This document shows positions 1 to 7,753 of a DNA stretch of 13,185 nucleotides, one piece after another (within the stretch, counting starts at the first letter, position 1; every line of letters starts with the position of its first letter). The position numbers and the translations under genes were made by a program. The stretch spans positions 1-13,185 of the forward strand of contig JAURNF010000139.1 of the NCBI GenBank assembly GCA_030830285.1, given 5' to 3'. The notes under the pieces are model-generated. The model did not search any database, was not told where the DNA came from, and worked only from the letters and a program-made list of their open reading frames with translations. The DNA comes from Candidatus Kapaibacterium sp. (GTDB taxonomy: Bacteria > Bacteroidota > Ignavibacteria > Kapaibacteriales > Kapaibacteriaceae).

Positions 1-1132
1 AATTGATCTTCTTCTCGACGCTCGTGCATCCCATCGTCGTCATCGATACGCGATACACCCGTAGAGGTGCTTGCGCGCTACGACGCATCTGCATGATAAC
101 CGTACCATTGCGATCTACCTCTTCTGCGATGCGCGTATCGTCTGTTGCACTGTATCCAATGAGGAGGTTTCCGTTCGGCAGCTCTCGCACACTGCCTTGA
201 GATGGACAGTAGATTGGGGGTTCCGGAACGTAGGACCACACACGCGTAGCGGTCATTGCAGTAGTATCGAGCGCATACTCAACGACGCGCGATCTCTGAA
301 CGGGCTTCAGATTCCCATTGTCAAACAACACCAACGTGCCTCGCGACGATAAATACACGGAGTGCTGGTGCGAAAATCCTATTGTACTGTCGTGATTGTC
401 GTTCAGAATGGTGAACTGCTTGTTCTTTGAATCAACACCTCCAAGCCTCCAAGCAATTGATCCATCTGACCGACGAATCTTGATCACCTCGTCGAGATGT
501 CGACACGACACGATGAGATTGCCATCGTTGTCGCGTGCTATCGAGTTGGCGTGTATATAATCGATTGTCCGTTGACGCAACTCGATATCGCGCGTGGCAT
601 CGGTAACTGGAATACGACCAAACGCACTCCACTCAAAAAGTACGCTGTCAGTTGTAAGGTGCCGCTCTTGAATCACAGTAGCCATGAGCGACGCGTTAGG
701 CTGACCACCCTGTACAATCGCCGACATATCAAATGGTCGATAATCAAGACCAAATAGCATGAAGGTAGAATCGGACCACATCTGACCTTCGTGCGAGTCA
801 GTAATGAATGGTTGAGTAACAACCAGCGTATCGATCGGTGCTAACGCGCTGTCAAAGATCACGTAGTTGAAGAATCCAAAGTTCCCCGTAAAGACAGATA
901 GACGCTTCTCTTGGTAAGCCTGAAGATTTGTATGCAGACCTACGGAACGCTGGAACACCACCCGACCCGATTTATCGATGAATCCAAACGAATCACGAGA
1001 AATTGGTGCAGCGAGATAGTATCCGCCCTGAGGGATGCCGTTGTACTGAATATTGAACTGCGGCATTTCATCTTGAGCATGTATTGCGACCGATAAGACG
1101 AATGCGAGAAGCAGTGAGGAAAGCCTTACCAT
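1..1132 (-). CDS. Arylsulfotransferase (ASST)-like secreted protein, C-terminally cut by window edge
   Basis: The frame is open from ATG at 1132 to the left edge, giving 377 residues with no stop, so the 3' end lies outside the window. Residues 1-19 form a signal peptide (hydrophobic LLLAFVLSVA, probable cleavage after AIHA, before QDE), so the product is exported. The rest has the ASST/arylsulfotransferase beta-propeller pattern: DSHEGQMWSD near residue 115, DYIHANS, DGNLIVSCRH, IAWRLGG, FSHQHS and LFDNGN. By eye roughly half its residues match the ASST part of the upstream gene, so the two are tandem paralogues. The ATG overlaps the upstream stop (ATGGTAA, 7-base overlap), which suggests one mRNA and coupled translation. 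Known family members move sulfate between phenolic compounds; activity and substrate here are not shown. Whether it also carries fibronectin repeats or a sorting tail cannot be seen. An alternative is a non-catalytic propeller protein. Confidence 0.85.
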   Translation of the reverse strand, partial: MVRLSSLLLAFVLSVAIHAQDEMPQFNIQYNGIPQGGYYLAAPISRDSFGFIDKSGRVVFQRSVGLHTNLQAYQEKRLSVFTGNFGFFNYVIFDSALAPIDTLVVTQPFITDSHEGQMWSDSTFMLFGLDYRPFDMSAIVQGGQPNASLMATVIQERHLTTDSVLFEWSAFGRIPVTDATRDIELRQRTIDYIHANSIARDNDGNLIVSCRHLDEVIKIRRSDGSIAWRLGGVDSKNKQFTILNDNHDSTIGFSHQHSVYLSSRGTLVLFDNGNLKPVQRSRVVEYALDTTAMTATRVWSYVPEPPIYCPSQGSVRELPNGNLLIGYSATDDTRIAEEVDRNGTVIMQMRRSAQAPLRVYRVSMTTMGCTSVEKKIN

Positions 1133-4100
1133 ATCAGCGATACCATCATCTGTTCACCACCTTCAGGTACAACGACAGCAAACAACAACTGTGCATCCGC
1201 TATATGCTCGAGAGAGATCATTGTGGCATCCTCTGCATCATCCACTCGACCCAAACAACGTCCTTGTATATCATACACACGCACAGCGAATCCGCTAGCA
1301 TCGGTGTCAAGTTGACGCACTCGCAGAACAAACCCATCGCGCCACACGCGATATGTTGACTGCTCCTGCGCTGCCGGTACTGAAACGACATCATTGCGCA
1401 ACGTTGTGAAATGTGATGCCGTGCCTACGTCGGGAGAAAGGCCATCACGTAATCCGCGCACACGCCAGAAATATGTGGTCTCGCGATTGAGGTTGTTGTA
1501 CTGACACGCACCACTTGTGCTTGTAAATGTCGATACAAGCGGATCAAACGTTGGCTGTGTAGAGAGCTCCACACGATACGACGTGTAGAGCGAGGATGTT
1601 GAATAACTCACAACACCCTGCGTTGGTACATCGATGGTACCAACCGCTGGAGTAAGGGGGACGAGTCCTTTGTCCGGTGGTGCCTTCGTCATAAATGCTG
1701 CCGTATCCGACCATGTACCCGTGGCGAAGTTGCTTCTTCCGAGGACGCGCCAGTAGTACGGTGTAGCAGAGCGTAGGGAGGCAATCCGCACCTGTGAACC
1801 GTAGAGGTCGTACAACGTTGTTACGTTACTCGTAAAGGATGCATTCGTAGCGTACTGAAGGTCGTACACTGTGGCACCGGATACCTCATACCATGATAAC
1901 GTGACTGACGTTGTATCGACCAAAACCCCTCCCTTTGGAGAAAGAGTTTTGGGTGCCGACAAGTTTGACGACGCGGCAGTTGTAAACAATGTAGGTGTGG
2001 CATAGGGACCAGCACCATATGCGTTACTTGCTCGACACGTCCACGACAACTTTGTCGATGGCGGGAGATTCCGAACGTCCACGGATGGTTTGCTTGATTC
2101 AAATATGCCAACGAGGCTCGTGTCGGCAGACTTGCGCACTACGACCGAATAGGTTGTAGCACCCTGGACAGAATCCCACACGAACGTTGTCTTGATCGGA
2201 GGAACCCCAACAACATTTGCGCCGGGACCACGGAGGCGCGGCGTTGCCACAGCAGTGATAAATGTTTCCGATGACGACGGACGCCCACTAACGTTATCCG
2301 ACCAGCCCCGCACATTCCATCGGTACCACGTATTGGCGCGCAACCTCGATCCAGGCACAATAACAGGCTGATCGAGAACGGTGTCTACCGCAATCGTGCC
2401 AGAGATGACAGCCACAATCTGAAGACGACTCTTTGGTGAACCTATGCCAGGCACCCATCGGAACTCTGCCGTTGGAAGCACTGCTACTGTATCGTCCTGC
2501 AATACAGGAGAGAGCAGCGAAGGGATACCCATCAGCACCGTGAAGCGATACGTTGTTGACCAAGGACCTATACCATTTACATCATGTTTGCGTACTCGCC
2601 AGAACAACGTCGTACTCTCTTGTACAGGAGGAAGAACTGTTTCGAGGTTTGCTGTGGTCACCGCGTAGAGAACAGATGAAAAGTCAGCGCTTGTCGACAC
2701 CTGAACATCGTAGTTCGCTGCAGCGACTGCAGCAGACCATGTTAGGCGTGGAGTTGTCGAGACCTCTGTTGCACGATGAAACGGTTCGATTGGTGACGGC
2801 TCGAGACACTCCGTGTAGCCGATGAGAAACTCACCATTTAGTAATGAGTTTGTGGTAAACGTCTTCTGCACATCGGAGTACGCACCCGCCACTCGTGTGA
2901 ATGCCCCCTGACCCTCAATTGGGCGATGGTAGATCTGCGTCAGATCAGGAAACTGAATTCGTGAGATAGCTCCAAGGTTGAACATGATCGAACCAGCAAC
3001 CTGTTGCTGCTCACGCGCACGAATGGTCCACCGGATAGGAATTACACCGCAGGCTGCTTCCCCAGTAAACGTGACAGCGTGTGGTGCGTAATGGTGCTTT
3101 TCAACAACGATTGACGTTGTATCTGTTGCCCGTGTAAGAGAAAGCTGGATATGCGTCGAACTATCGCCTTGAGAAAAGGAGTGGGTGCCCGTGGTTGCAA
3201 TACGTCGACGAATACCCGTCATGCCCATCTGCATCTTACTGACGCGATATGGGATCATTCCCGAGCCAGACTCGTTCTTGATTTCTGCTTCGATGGTTCC
3301 GTCACGACGAACCTCGTGAGCGATGTATATGTCCGAACCCGAGCCCCATCCGATCAGAATGTTGCCGCCGTCGAGTTCCTGCACACTTCCCTGTGATGTA
3401 GCTATTACGCCTAGTTCCGGCTGCCAGGTCCATACACGTGTCGCAGTCATAGCCAGTGTGTCGAGAGCATATTCAACAGCACGTGCATAGTTCGGTGCTG
3501 GTCGCAGATTGCCGTTGTCAAACAGCATGATGTTGCCATTTGCTGTGCGTATCGCAGAATGCTGATGGGAAAACCCAGTGAAGTTGTTGAACGTATCGTT
3601 GATGAAGGTGAACTGATTGCTCTTTGAAGCACTGCCACCTAACCGCCAAAGAATCTCACCTGTCGACTTCTTGATCTTGATGACTTCATCGGTGTGACGA
3701 CACGAGACGATAAGATTGCCATCCGTGTCTTTCCACACGCTATTAACGTGGATGTAATCAATCAAGTTATCCGTCAACTTGATGTCATCTGTTGCTTCGG
3801 TCACCGGAATGTGGTCGAGAGACTTCCATTCAAAAAGGACTGCTCCATCAGAAAATCGTCTCTCCTGAATAACTGCTCCAACGATGGTAGCGCTTGGGCT
3901 GCCCCCCGCCACAACACTCGATAAATCCATGATGCGATTCTCTGATGCCAGCACCATGTAAGAAGTGTCGGACCACATCTTGCCTTCGTGAAAGTCTACG
4001 AAGAACTCGCTTGTAGGTCGGATTGTATCGAGTACGTTAAAGAACTTATCACGACGCAAGAAGAATATCTCAGGACCCGATCCCGAAGCCAGGTGTGTTA

Positions 4101-4338
4101 TGTAAGAATTGTTGTAGGACTGCACATTCGCATGTCCACCTACATATGTCTTGCTGATGCTCTTGCCAGCATTATCAAGAAATCCGATCGAATCTGATGC
4201 ATTTGGCTCAACGAAATAGTATCCAGGTGCAGGATTACGGAGCGTGGTGAACGTCAGATTACGGAATGGGGTTTGCGACAGCGCACAGGATGCGCCGAGA
4301 ACTAAGACAAGGAGGAATGTTCGGAACTGAAACGTCAC
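1126..4338 (-). CDS. Secreted ASST-like protein with five FN3-like repeats and type IX sorting-like tail (1070 aa)
   Basis: Domains in order: signal peptide (about 1-22, FLLVLVLGASCALS); ASST-type propeller (about 25-380) with FHEGKMWSD at 116-124, DYIHVNS 194-200, DGNLIVSCRH 206-215, ILWRLGG 229-235, FSHQHS 256-261 and LFDNGN 272-277; an unassigned segment at about 380-510; five fibronectin-III-like repeats at about 515-600, 605-695, 700-790, 795-885 and 892-980, most with a WRV/WNVRG-type strand and ending in an F-x-T strand; and a last domain at about 998-1070 (VRVYDIQGR, then VVVPEGG) resembling a type IX secretion (Por) C-terminal sorting domain. The start is GTG at 4338: the frame upstream contains no ATG, GTG or TTG before a stop at 4393-4395, and the signal peptide begins at once. 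No Shine-Dalgarno sequence is evident, as is common in Bacteroidota. It is probably exported by Sec and then exposed or released by type IX secretion. Sulfotransferase activity is inferred from the family only; the fold class is much surer than the activity. Confidence 0.85.
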   Translation of the reverse strand: MTFQFRTFLLVLVLGASCALSQTPFRNLTFTTLRNPAPGYYFVEPNASDSIGFLDNAGKSISKTYVGGHANVQSYNNSYITHLASGSGPEIFFLRRDKFFNVLDTIRPTSEFFVDFHEGKMWSDTSYMVLASENRIMDLSSVVAGGSPSATIVGAVIQERRFSDGAVLFEWKSLDHIPVTEATDDIKLTDNLIDYIHVNSVWKDTDGNLIVSCRHTDEVIKIKKSTGEILWRLGGSASKSNQFTFINDTFNNFTGFSHQHSAIRTANGNIMLFDNGNLRPAPNYARAVEYALDTLAMTATRVWTWQPELGVIATSQGSVQELDGGNILIGWGSGSDIYIAHEVRRDGTIEAEIKNESGSGMIPYRVSKMQMGMTGIRRRIATTGTHSFSQGDSSTHIQLSLTRATDTTSIVVEKHHYAPHAVTFTGEAACGVIPIRWTIRAREQQQVAGSIMFNLGAISRIQFPDLTQIYHRPIEGQGAFTRVAGAYSDVQKTFTTNSLLNGEFLIGYTECLEPSPIEPFHRATEVSTTPRLTWSAAVAAANYDVQVSTSADFSSVLYAVTTANLETVLPPVQESTTLFWRVRKHDVNGIGPWSTTYRFTVLMGIPSLLSPVLQDDTVAVLPTAEFRWVPGIGSPKSRLQIVAVISGTIAVDTVLDQPVIVPGSRLRANTWYRWNVRGWSDNVSGRPSSSETFITAVATPRLRGPGANVVGVPPIKTTFVWDSVQGATTYSVVVRKSADTSLVGIFESSKPSVDVRNLPPSTKLSWTCRASNAYGAGPYATPTLFTTAASSNLSAPKTLSPKGGVLVDTTSVTLSWYEVSGATVYDLQYATNASFTSNVTTLYDLYGSQVRIASLRSATPYYWRVLGRSNFATGTWSDTAAFMTKAPPDKGLVPLTPAVGTIDVPTQGVVSYSTSSLYTSYRVELSTQPTFDPLVSTFTSTSGACQYNNLNRETTYFWRVRGLRDGLSPDVGTASHFTTLRNDVVSVPAAQEQSTYRVWRDGFVLRVRQLDTDASGFAVRVYDIQGRCLGRVDDAEDATMISLEHIADAQLLFAVVVPEGGEQMMVSLIW

Positions 4339-4435
4339 AAGGAAGATCTGAACGGTGAATGTCAGTCTAATAACCTCTTGGTGTCCGAAATGTTACCTTC
4401 GCACATAGCCCTGTGATGTATTTCTGAGAAACACC
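4339..4435. promoter_or_regulatory. Divergent promoter region between ASST pair and TonB receptor
   Basis: These 97 noncoding bases separate two genes that start outward, so promoters for both must lie here or inside the flanking starts. I could not identify a convincing Bacteroidota-type -33/-7 pair or a sigma-70 pair on either strand, and no Shine-Dalgarno sequence precedes either start. A short CACA-N6-TGTG inverted repeat lies at 4402-4415 but is too short to call an operator. The assignment rests on gene orientation alone. Confidence 0.5.
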
Positions 4436-6613
4436 ATGAATCGAATCGTCCTGACCATCGGTGCACTGATGATCACTGCATCGGTATCAGCAGCAACGAT
4501 GAAGCAAGCGGCGGACACAGCACAACGACGTTTGTCCGACACTACACGTGTGAGGACGTATCAATCGCGTGAGGTCGAAGTAACAGCTGTGCGGAATGAA
4601 GAAGATCTCCTAGAGGTCCCACTAGCGATAACAGTGGTGCGTCCAATGGTATTGCAAACGCAGCGTGGCTATGGAATCGACGGTGCTCTTGCATTAGTGC
4701 CAGGTGTGATTGGTCAATCACGTTCTGGTGGTATCGACACCCGCATCCAAATTCGTGGCTTCGGTGCACGTGGCGCCGGACAACGTTCCAACGCTGGTAC
4801 ATCACGTGGCATTCGTGTTTATACAGATGGCATCCCCGAGACCGAACCCGATGGTCGCACGTCATTCGATCTGATCAATACCGTGCATGCATCATCCATC
4901 GAGGTGATTCGCTCAAATGCCTCAACTCTATGGGGAAATGCTTCAGGTGGAATTGTTTCGGTTTCAACGGTTCCTACGGAGCGCTCTGCATTCGTGGATA
5001 TTGGTAGCTCGATTGGCAGCTATGGTCTTCTACGACAAACTCTTCTTGCGAATTCACCACTTGGTAGCGGACAGATCTACGCATCGGTTGCGAATACATC
5101 ATTCGATGGCTGGCGCCAACAATCGCAGGGATCGCAATTGCTCGGTACTATCGGTATCGTAACACGTCCATCACCAAGTACGAACGTTCGTCTGTTTATC
5201 ACCGCAGCTCAGAACCAATTCGAGATACCAGGTCCGCTCACGGTTTCACAGTTTCTTTCAGATCCAACACAAGCGCAGGGCGATACGCTTATCTATAGTC
5301 CAAGCTATGTCCAGCGCAACGAACGTCGTGATAACTCCCTCGTTCGTATCGGCACGACCATGGATCACGAGTTCTCTTCAACAACAGGCATGTCTGCAAT
5401 GGCATTTGTGCAAACGAAGACGCTAGCCCGCTCAGAGAGAAACACGTGGCGTGATTTTAATCGCTATCACATTGGTGGGAACGTCGTCGCACACACTTCG
5501 CAGCAGTTAGGTACCGAGGTTATGAACAAGGTGCTTGCTGGAGCCGACTTCCAATTGCAGGATGGCGCAGTCCTGTTCTACAACCTCGACCCCACAACAC
5601 AAGGACGAGGCACAACGCTTCGTCAGAATAAGCGTGAAGGGGCGAGCAATGCGGGCGTGTTCCTCCAGGACGAACTTATGTTTGGTGAACTAAGCATTGT
5701 CGCCGGTCTGCGCTACGATGCCGTTACCTACACAAACCAAGACTTCATCAATCCGCTCGCAGACACGTCGGTTGTGTTTTCGCGCGCGATACCAAAGCTT
5801 GCGGTGAACTATCGAATCGACGAAGCCATGAGTATCTATGGCAGCATCGGAGGGGGCATTGAGGTGCCTGCTGGCAACGAGACCGACCCGCCGGCATTCA
5901 TTGGAGCAACTTCTCCGACCCGTGCAATTAATCCACTACTTGACCCCATCATCAGCACAACGTACGAGATTGGTATCAAGGGCAGCGCTGCACAGACGCT
6001 TACGTTTGATGCCGCCGTGTATATGATCGATATCGCGAATGACATTGCGCCGTATAACTCTGGTGCGTTCTTCACAACTGTTGGCGCCTCCCGAAGAATC
6101 GGAGCGGAACTCGGTGCATCAGCGCAGTTGTACGGTGGTTTATCGGTTGCAGCAAGCGGTTCCTTGATGTCGACGAAGTTCATCGAGTATGTGATCGACT
6201 CGGGGTATATCTCTCAGAACTTGCAGGGACGTACCATGTCCTATGCTGGGAACGAACAGTCGGGCATTCCTCGCGCATCGGCTACCGTGCGCCTGCGCTA
6301 CGACGTACCGAATCATGATGGTTGGTTCGCCGAAGTGGAGTCGCGCACAATCAGCTCGTACTTCGCAGATGATGCGAACACAATCACCGTTGATGGTTGG
6401 ACCGTGCTATCGGCAGCAGCTGGGATCAGACTCGGAATCATTCAGGATCACCTAGCACTGAATGTGATGGGTCGGGCAGACAACTTGCTGAATGCTTCGT
6501 ACATGGCATCGGCATGGATCAATCCTGATGTAACGCGCGGAGGCACGCCGTTCATTGAGCCCGGGCTACCACGCAATTTCATGGTGACGATGTCGCTACG
6601 ATATACCCCGTAA
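4436..6613 (+). CDS. TonB-dependent outer-membrane receptor, FecA-like
   Basis: A complete 725-residue outer-membrane transporter. Residues 1-20 form a signal peptide (IVLTIGALMITASVSAA). A TonB-box-like strand, REVEVTAVR, lies at 45-53. The plug domain spans about 55-178 with IQIRGFGARG at 104-113, RGIRVYTDGIPETEPDGR at 124-141, and IEVIRS...LWGNASGGIVSV at 155-176. The remainder is the beta-barrel, ending in the conserved NLLNASY and FIEPGLPRNF motifs and a final strand SLRYTP, where the last residue is Pro rather than the usual aromatic. There is no N-terminal carboxypeptidase-like domain, so it is not SusC-type. The plug pattern matches receptors such as FecA/FhuA that import ferric chelates using TonB-ExbBD energy; the substrate is not determined. 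No TonB, ExbB/D, siderophore gene or FecR/FecI regulator is in the window. It is divergent from the ASST genes and ends 3 bases from the convergent mraY stop. Confidence 0.9.
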   Translation: MNRIVLTIGALMITASVSAATMKQAADTAQRRLSDTTRVRTYQSREVEVTAVRNEEDLLEVPLAITVVRPMVLQTQRGYGIDGALALVPGVIGQSRSGGIDTRIQIRGFGARGAGQRSNAGTSRGIRVYTDGIPETEPDGRTSFDLINTVHASSIEVIRSNASTLWGNASGGIVSVSTVPTERSAFVDIGSSIGSYGLLRQTLLANSPLGSGQIYASVANTSFDGWRQQSQGSQLLGTIGIVTRPSPSTNVRLFITAAQNQFEIPGPLTVSQFLSDPTQAQGDTLIYSPSYVQRNERRDNSLVRIGTTMDHEFSSTTGMSAMAFVQTKTLARSERNTWRDFNRYHIGGNVVAHTSQQLGTEVMNKVLAGADFQLQDGAVLFYNLDPTTQGRGTTLRQNKREGASNAGVFLQDELMFGELSIVAGLRYDAVTYTNQDFINPLADTSVVFSRAIPKLAVNYRIDEAMSIYGSIGGGIEVPAGNETDPPAFIGATSPTRAINPLLDPIISTTYEIGIKGSAAQTLTFDAAVYMIDIANDIAPYNSGAFFTTVGASRRIGAELGASAQLYGGLSVAASGSLMSTKFIEYVIDSGYISQNLQGRTMSYAGNEQSGIPRASATVRLRYDVPNHDGWFAEVESRTISSYFADDANTITVDGWTVLSAAAGIRLGIIQDHLALNVMGRADNLLNASYMASAWINPDVTRGGTPFIEPGLPRNFMVTMSLRYTP

Positions 6614-6616
6614 GGG

Positions 6617-7747
6617 CTAGCGCACCTTGAATGATGCCATCGTCACGATCGCCAACATGATGGCGATGATGTAGAACCTTGTGACAATCTTGGCTTCGTG
6701 CCATCCACTCTTCTCAAAGTGGTGGTGGAGTGGCGCCATCTTGAAGATGCGACGTCCTTCCCCAAACCGCTTCTTTGTGATCTTGAAATACGTGACCTGC
6801 AGAATAACACTCACGGTTTCTGCGAAGAACACACCGCCAACGATCGGAAGGAGAAACTCCTTCTTGATGAGCACACAAAGCACACCGATGGCACCGCCGA
6901 GTGCGAGCGATCCAGTATCACCCATGAACACTTGCGCAGGATAGGCATTGTACCACAGGAATCCCATGGCAGCTCCGACGATCGCTGCACAGAAGATTGT
7001 AAGCTCCTCGGTACCCTGCAGATGCATGATGTTGAGATAGTCAGCGAAGAATGCGTTGCCGCTGAAGTAGGCAATTACAGCCAACGTGAGGGCACTCACA
7101 CCCACGGTTCCGATGCAGAGTCCGTCGAGTCCGTCTGTGAGATTCACAGCATTTGACGTAGCGGTGATGATGAAGATGACGACTGGTATGTAGAGCAGAC
7201 CAAAGTCGAAGTTCGACATCTTTTCGAATGGTATCGTCGTGAGCGTCGAAACCGAGGGTAGGGTTCCAGAAAACCACTCTGGAACGAAATACAACGCACT
7301 ACCAACGACGAGTCCTACAGTGACTTGTCCGACGATCTTATATCGTCCGATCAGACCCTTTGGCAGCTTTTTGATCACCTTCAGGTAGTCATCGAGGAAT
7401 CCCACTGCACCCAGAGACGCCGTTGTGAATACTGCCATAACAACATACATGTTGAGCACGTTGGCCCAAAGCAACGTCGGGATCAAGATGGCGGCAAGAA
7501 CAATCAACCCACCCATTGTAGGTGTACCAGCCTTCAACGAGTGTCCACCAACAGCTTGAAGTTCTTGTTTAGCCTGCTCGCCAATCTGCAACCGCTTCAG
7601 CGCGCGTATAATGCTAGGTCCAACGAAGATTGCAATCAACAGAGCTGAGATAGCCGCCGCTGCTGCACGAAACGTGACATAGCCAAACAGGTTGATGCCT
7701 GAGATGTCGGCGAACGACCTTAACCACAGAGTGAGCTGATAGAGCAT
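6617..7747 (-). CDS. mraY: Phospho-N-acetylmuramoyl-pentapeptide-transferase (MraY)
   Basis: Integral membrane enzyme that transfers phospho-MurNAc-pentapeptide from UDP to undecaprenyl phosphate, making lipid I at the inner face of the cytoplasmic membrane. The 376-residue length is normal. Family motifs are present and intact: KAGTPTMGG at 72-80, the Asp pair in FLDDYLK at 119-120, NAVNLTDGLDGL at 199-210, VFMGDTGS at 273-280, and the late HHHFEKSGW at 341-349. About ten hydrophobic membrane segments are visible, as expected. The gene starts at ATG 7747, 6 bases downstream of the murF stop, and is the last gene of an rsmH-murF-mraY run. In typical dcw clusters murD, ftsW and murG would follow; here the next gene is a convergent TonB receptor. 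No good intrinsic terminator lies in the 3-base gap. Confidence 0.97.
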   Translation of the reverse strand: MLYQLTLWLRSFADISGINLFGYVTFRAAAAAISALLIAIFVGPSIIRALKRLQIGEQAKQELQAVGGHSLKAGTPTMGGLIVLAAILIPTLLWANVLNMYVVMAVFTTASLGAVGFLDDYLKVIKKLPKGLIGRYKIVGQVTVGLVVGSALYFVPEWFSGTLPSVSTLTTIPFEKMSNFDFGLLYIPVVIFIITATSNAVNLTDGLDGLCIGTVGVSALTLAVIAYFSGNAFFADYLNIMHLQGTEELTIFCAAIVGAAMGFLWYNAYPAQVFMGDTGSLALGGAIGVLCVLIKKEFLLPIVGGVFFAETVSVILQVTYFKITKKRFGEGRRIFKMAPLHHHFEKSGWHEAKIVTRFYIIAIMLAIVTMASFKVR

Positions 7748-7753
7748 AGACGT

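Noticed and set aside
1821..2825. Several open frames of 70-100 codons on both strands inside the 1070-residue gene
   Set aside because: They lie wholly within a gene with clear domain structure, lack recognisable motifs and look like shadow frames.
4402..4415. CRP-like palindrome CACA-N6-TGTG in the divergent region
   Set aside because: Its half-sites are inside-out relative to the TGTGA-N6-TCACA consensus, and a 4-base arm is expected by chance.
6602..6620. Possible bidirectional terminator between the TonB receptor and mraY
   Set aside because: The only inverted repeat, CCC-CGTAA-GGG, has a stem of three pairs and no T tract; too weak to call.
6698..7156. 152-codon plus-strand frame opposite mraY
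   Set aside because: It is antisense to a well-conserved enzyme, is rich in His/Cys/Glu as expected from a reverse-frame shadow, and has no recognisable motif.
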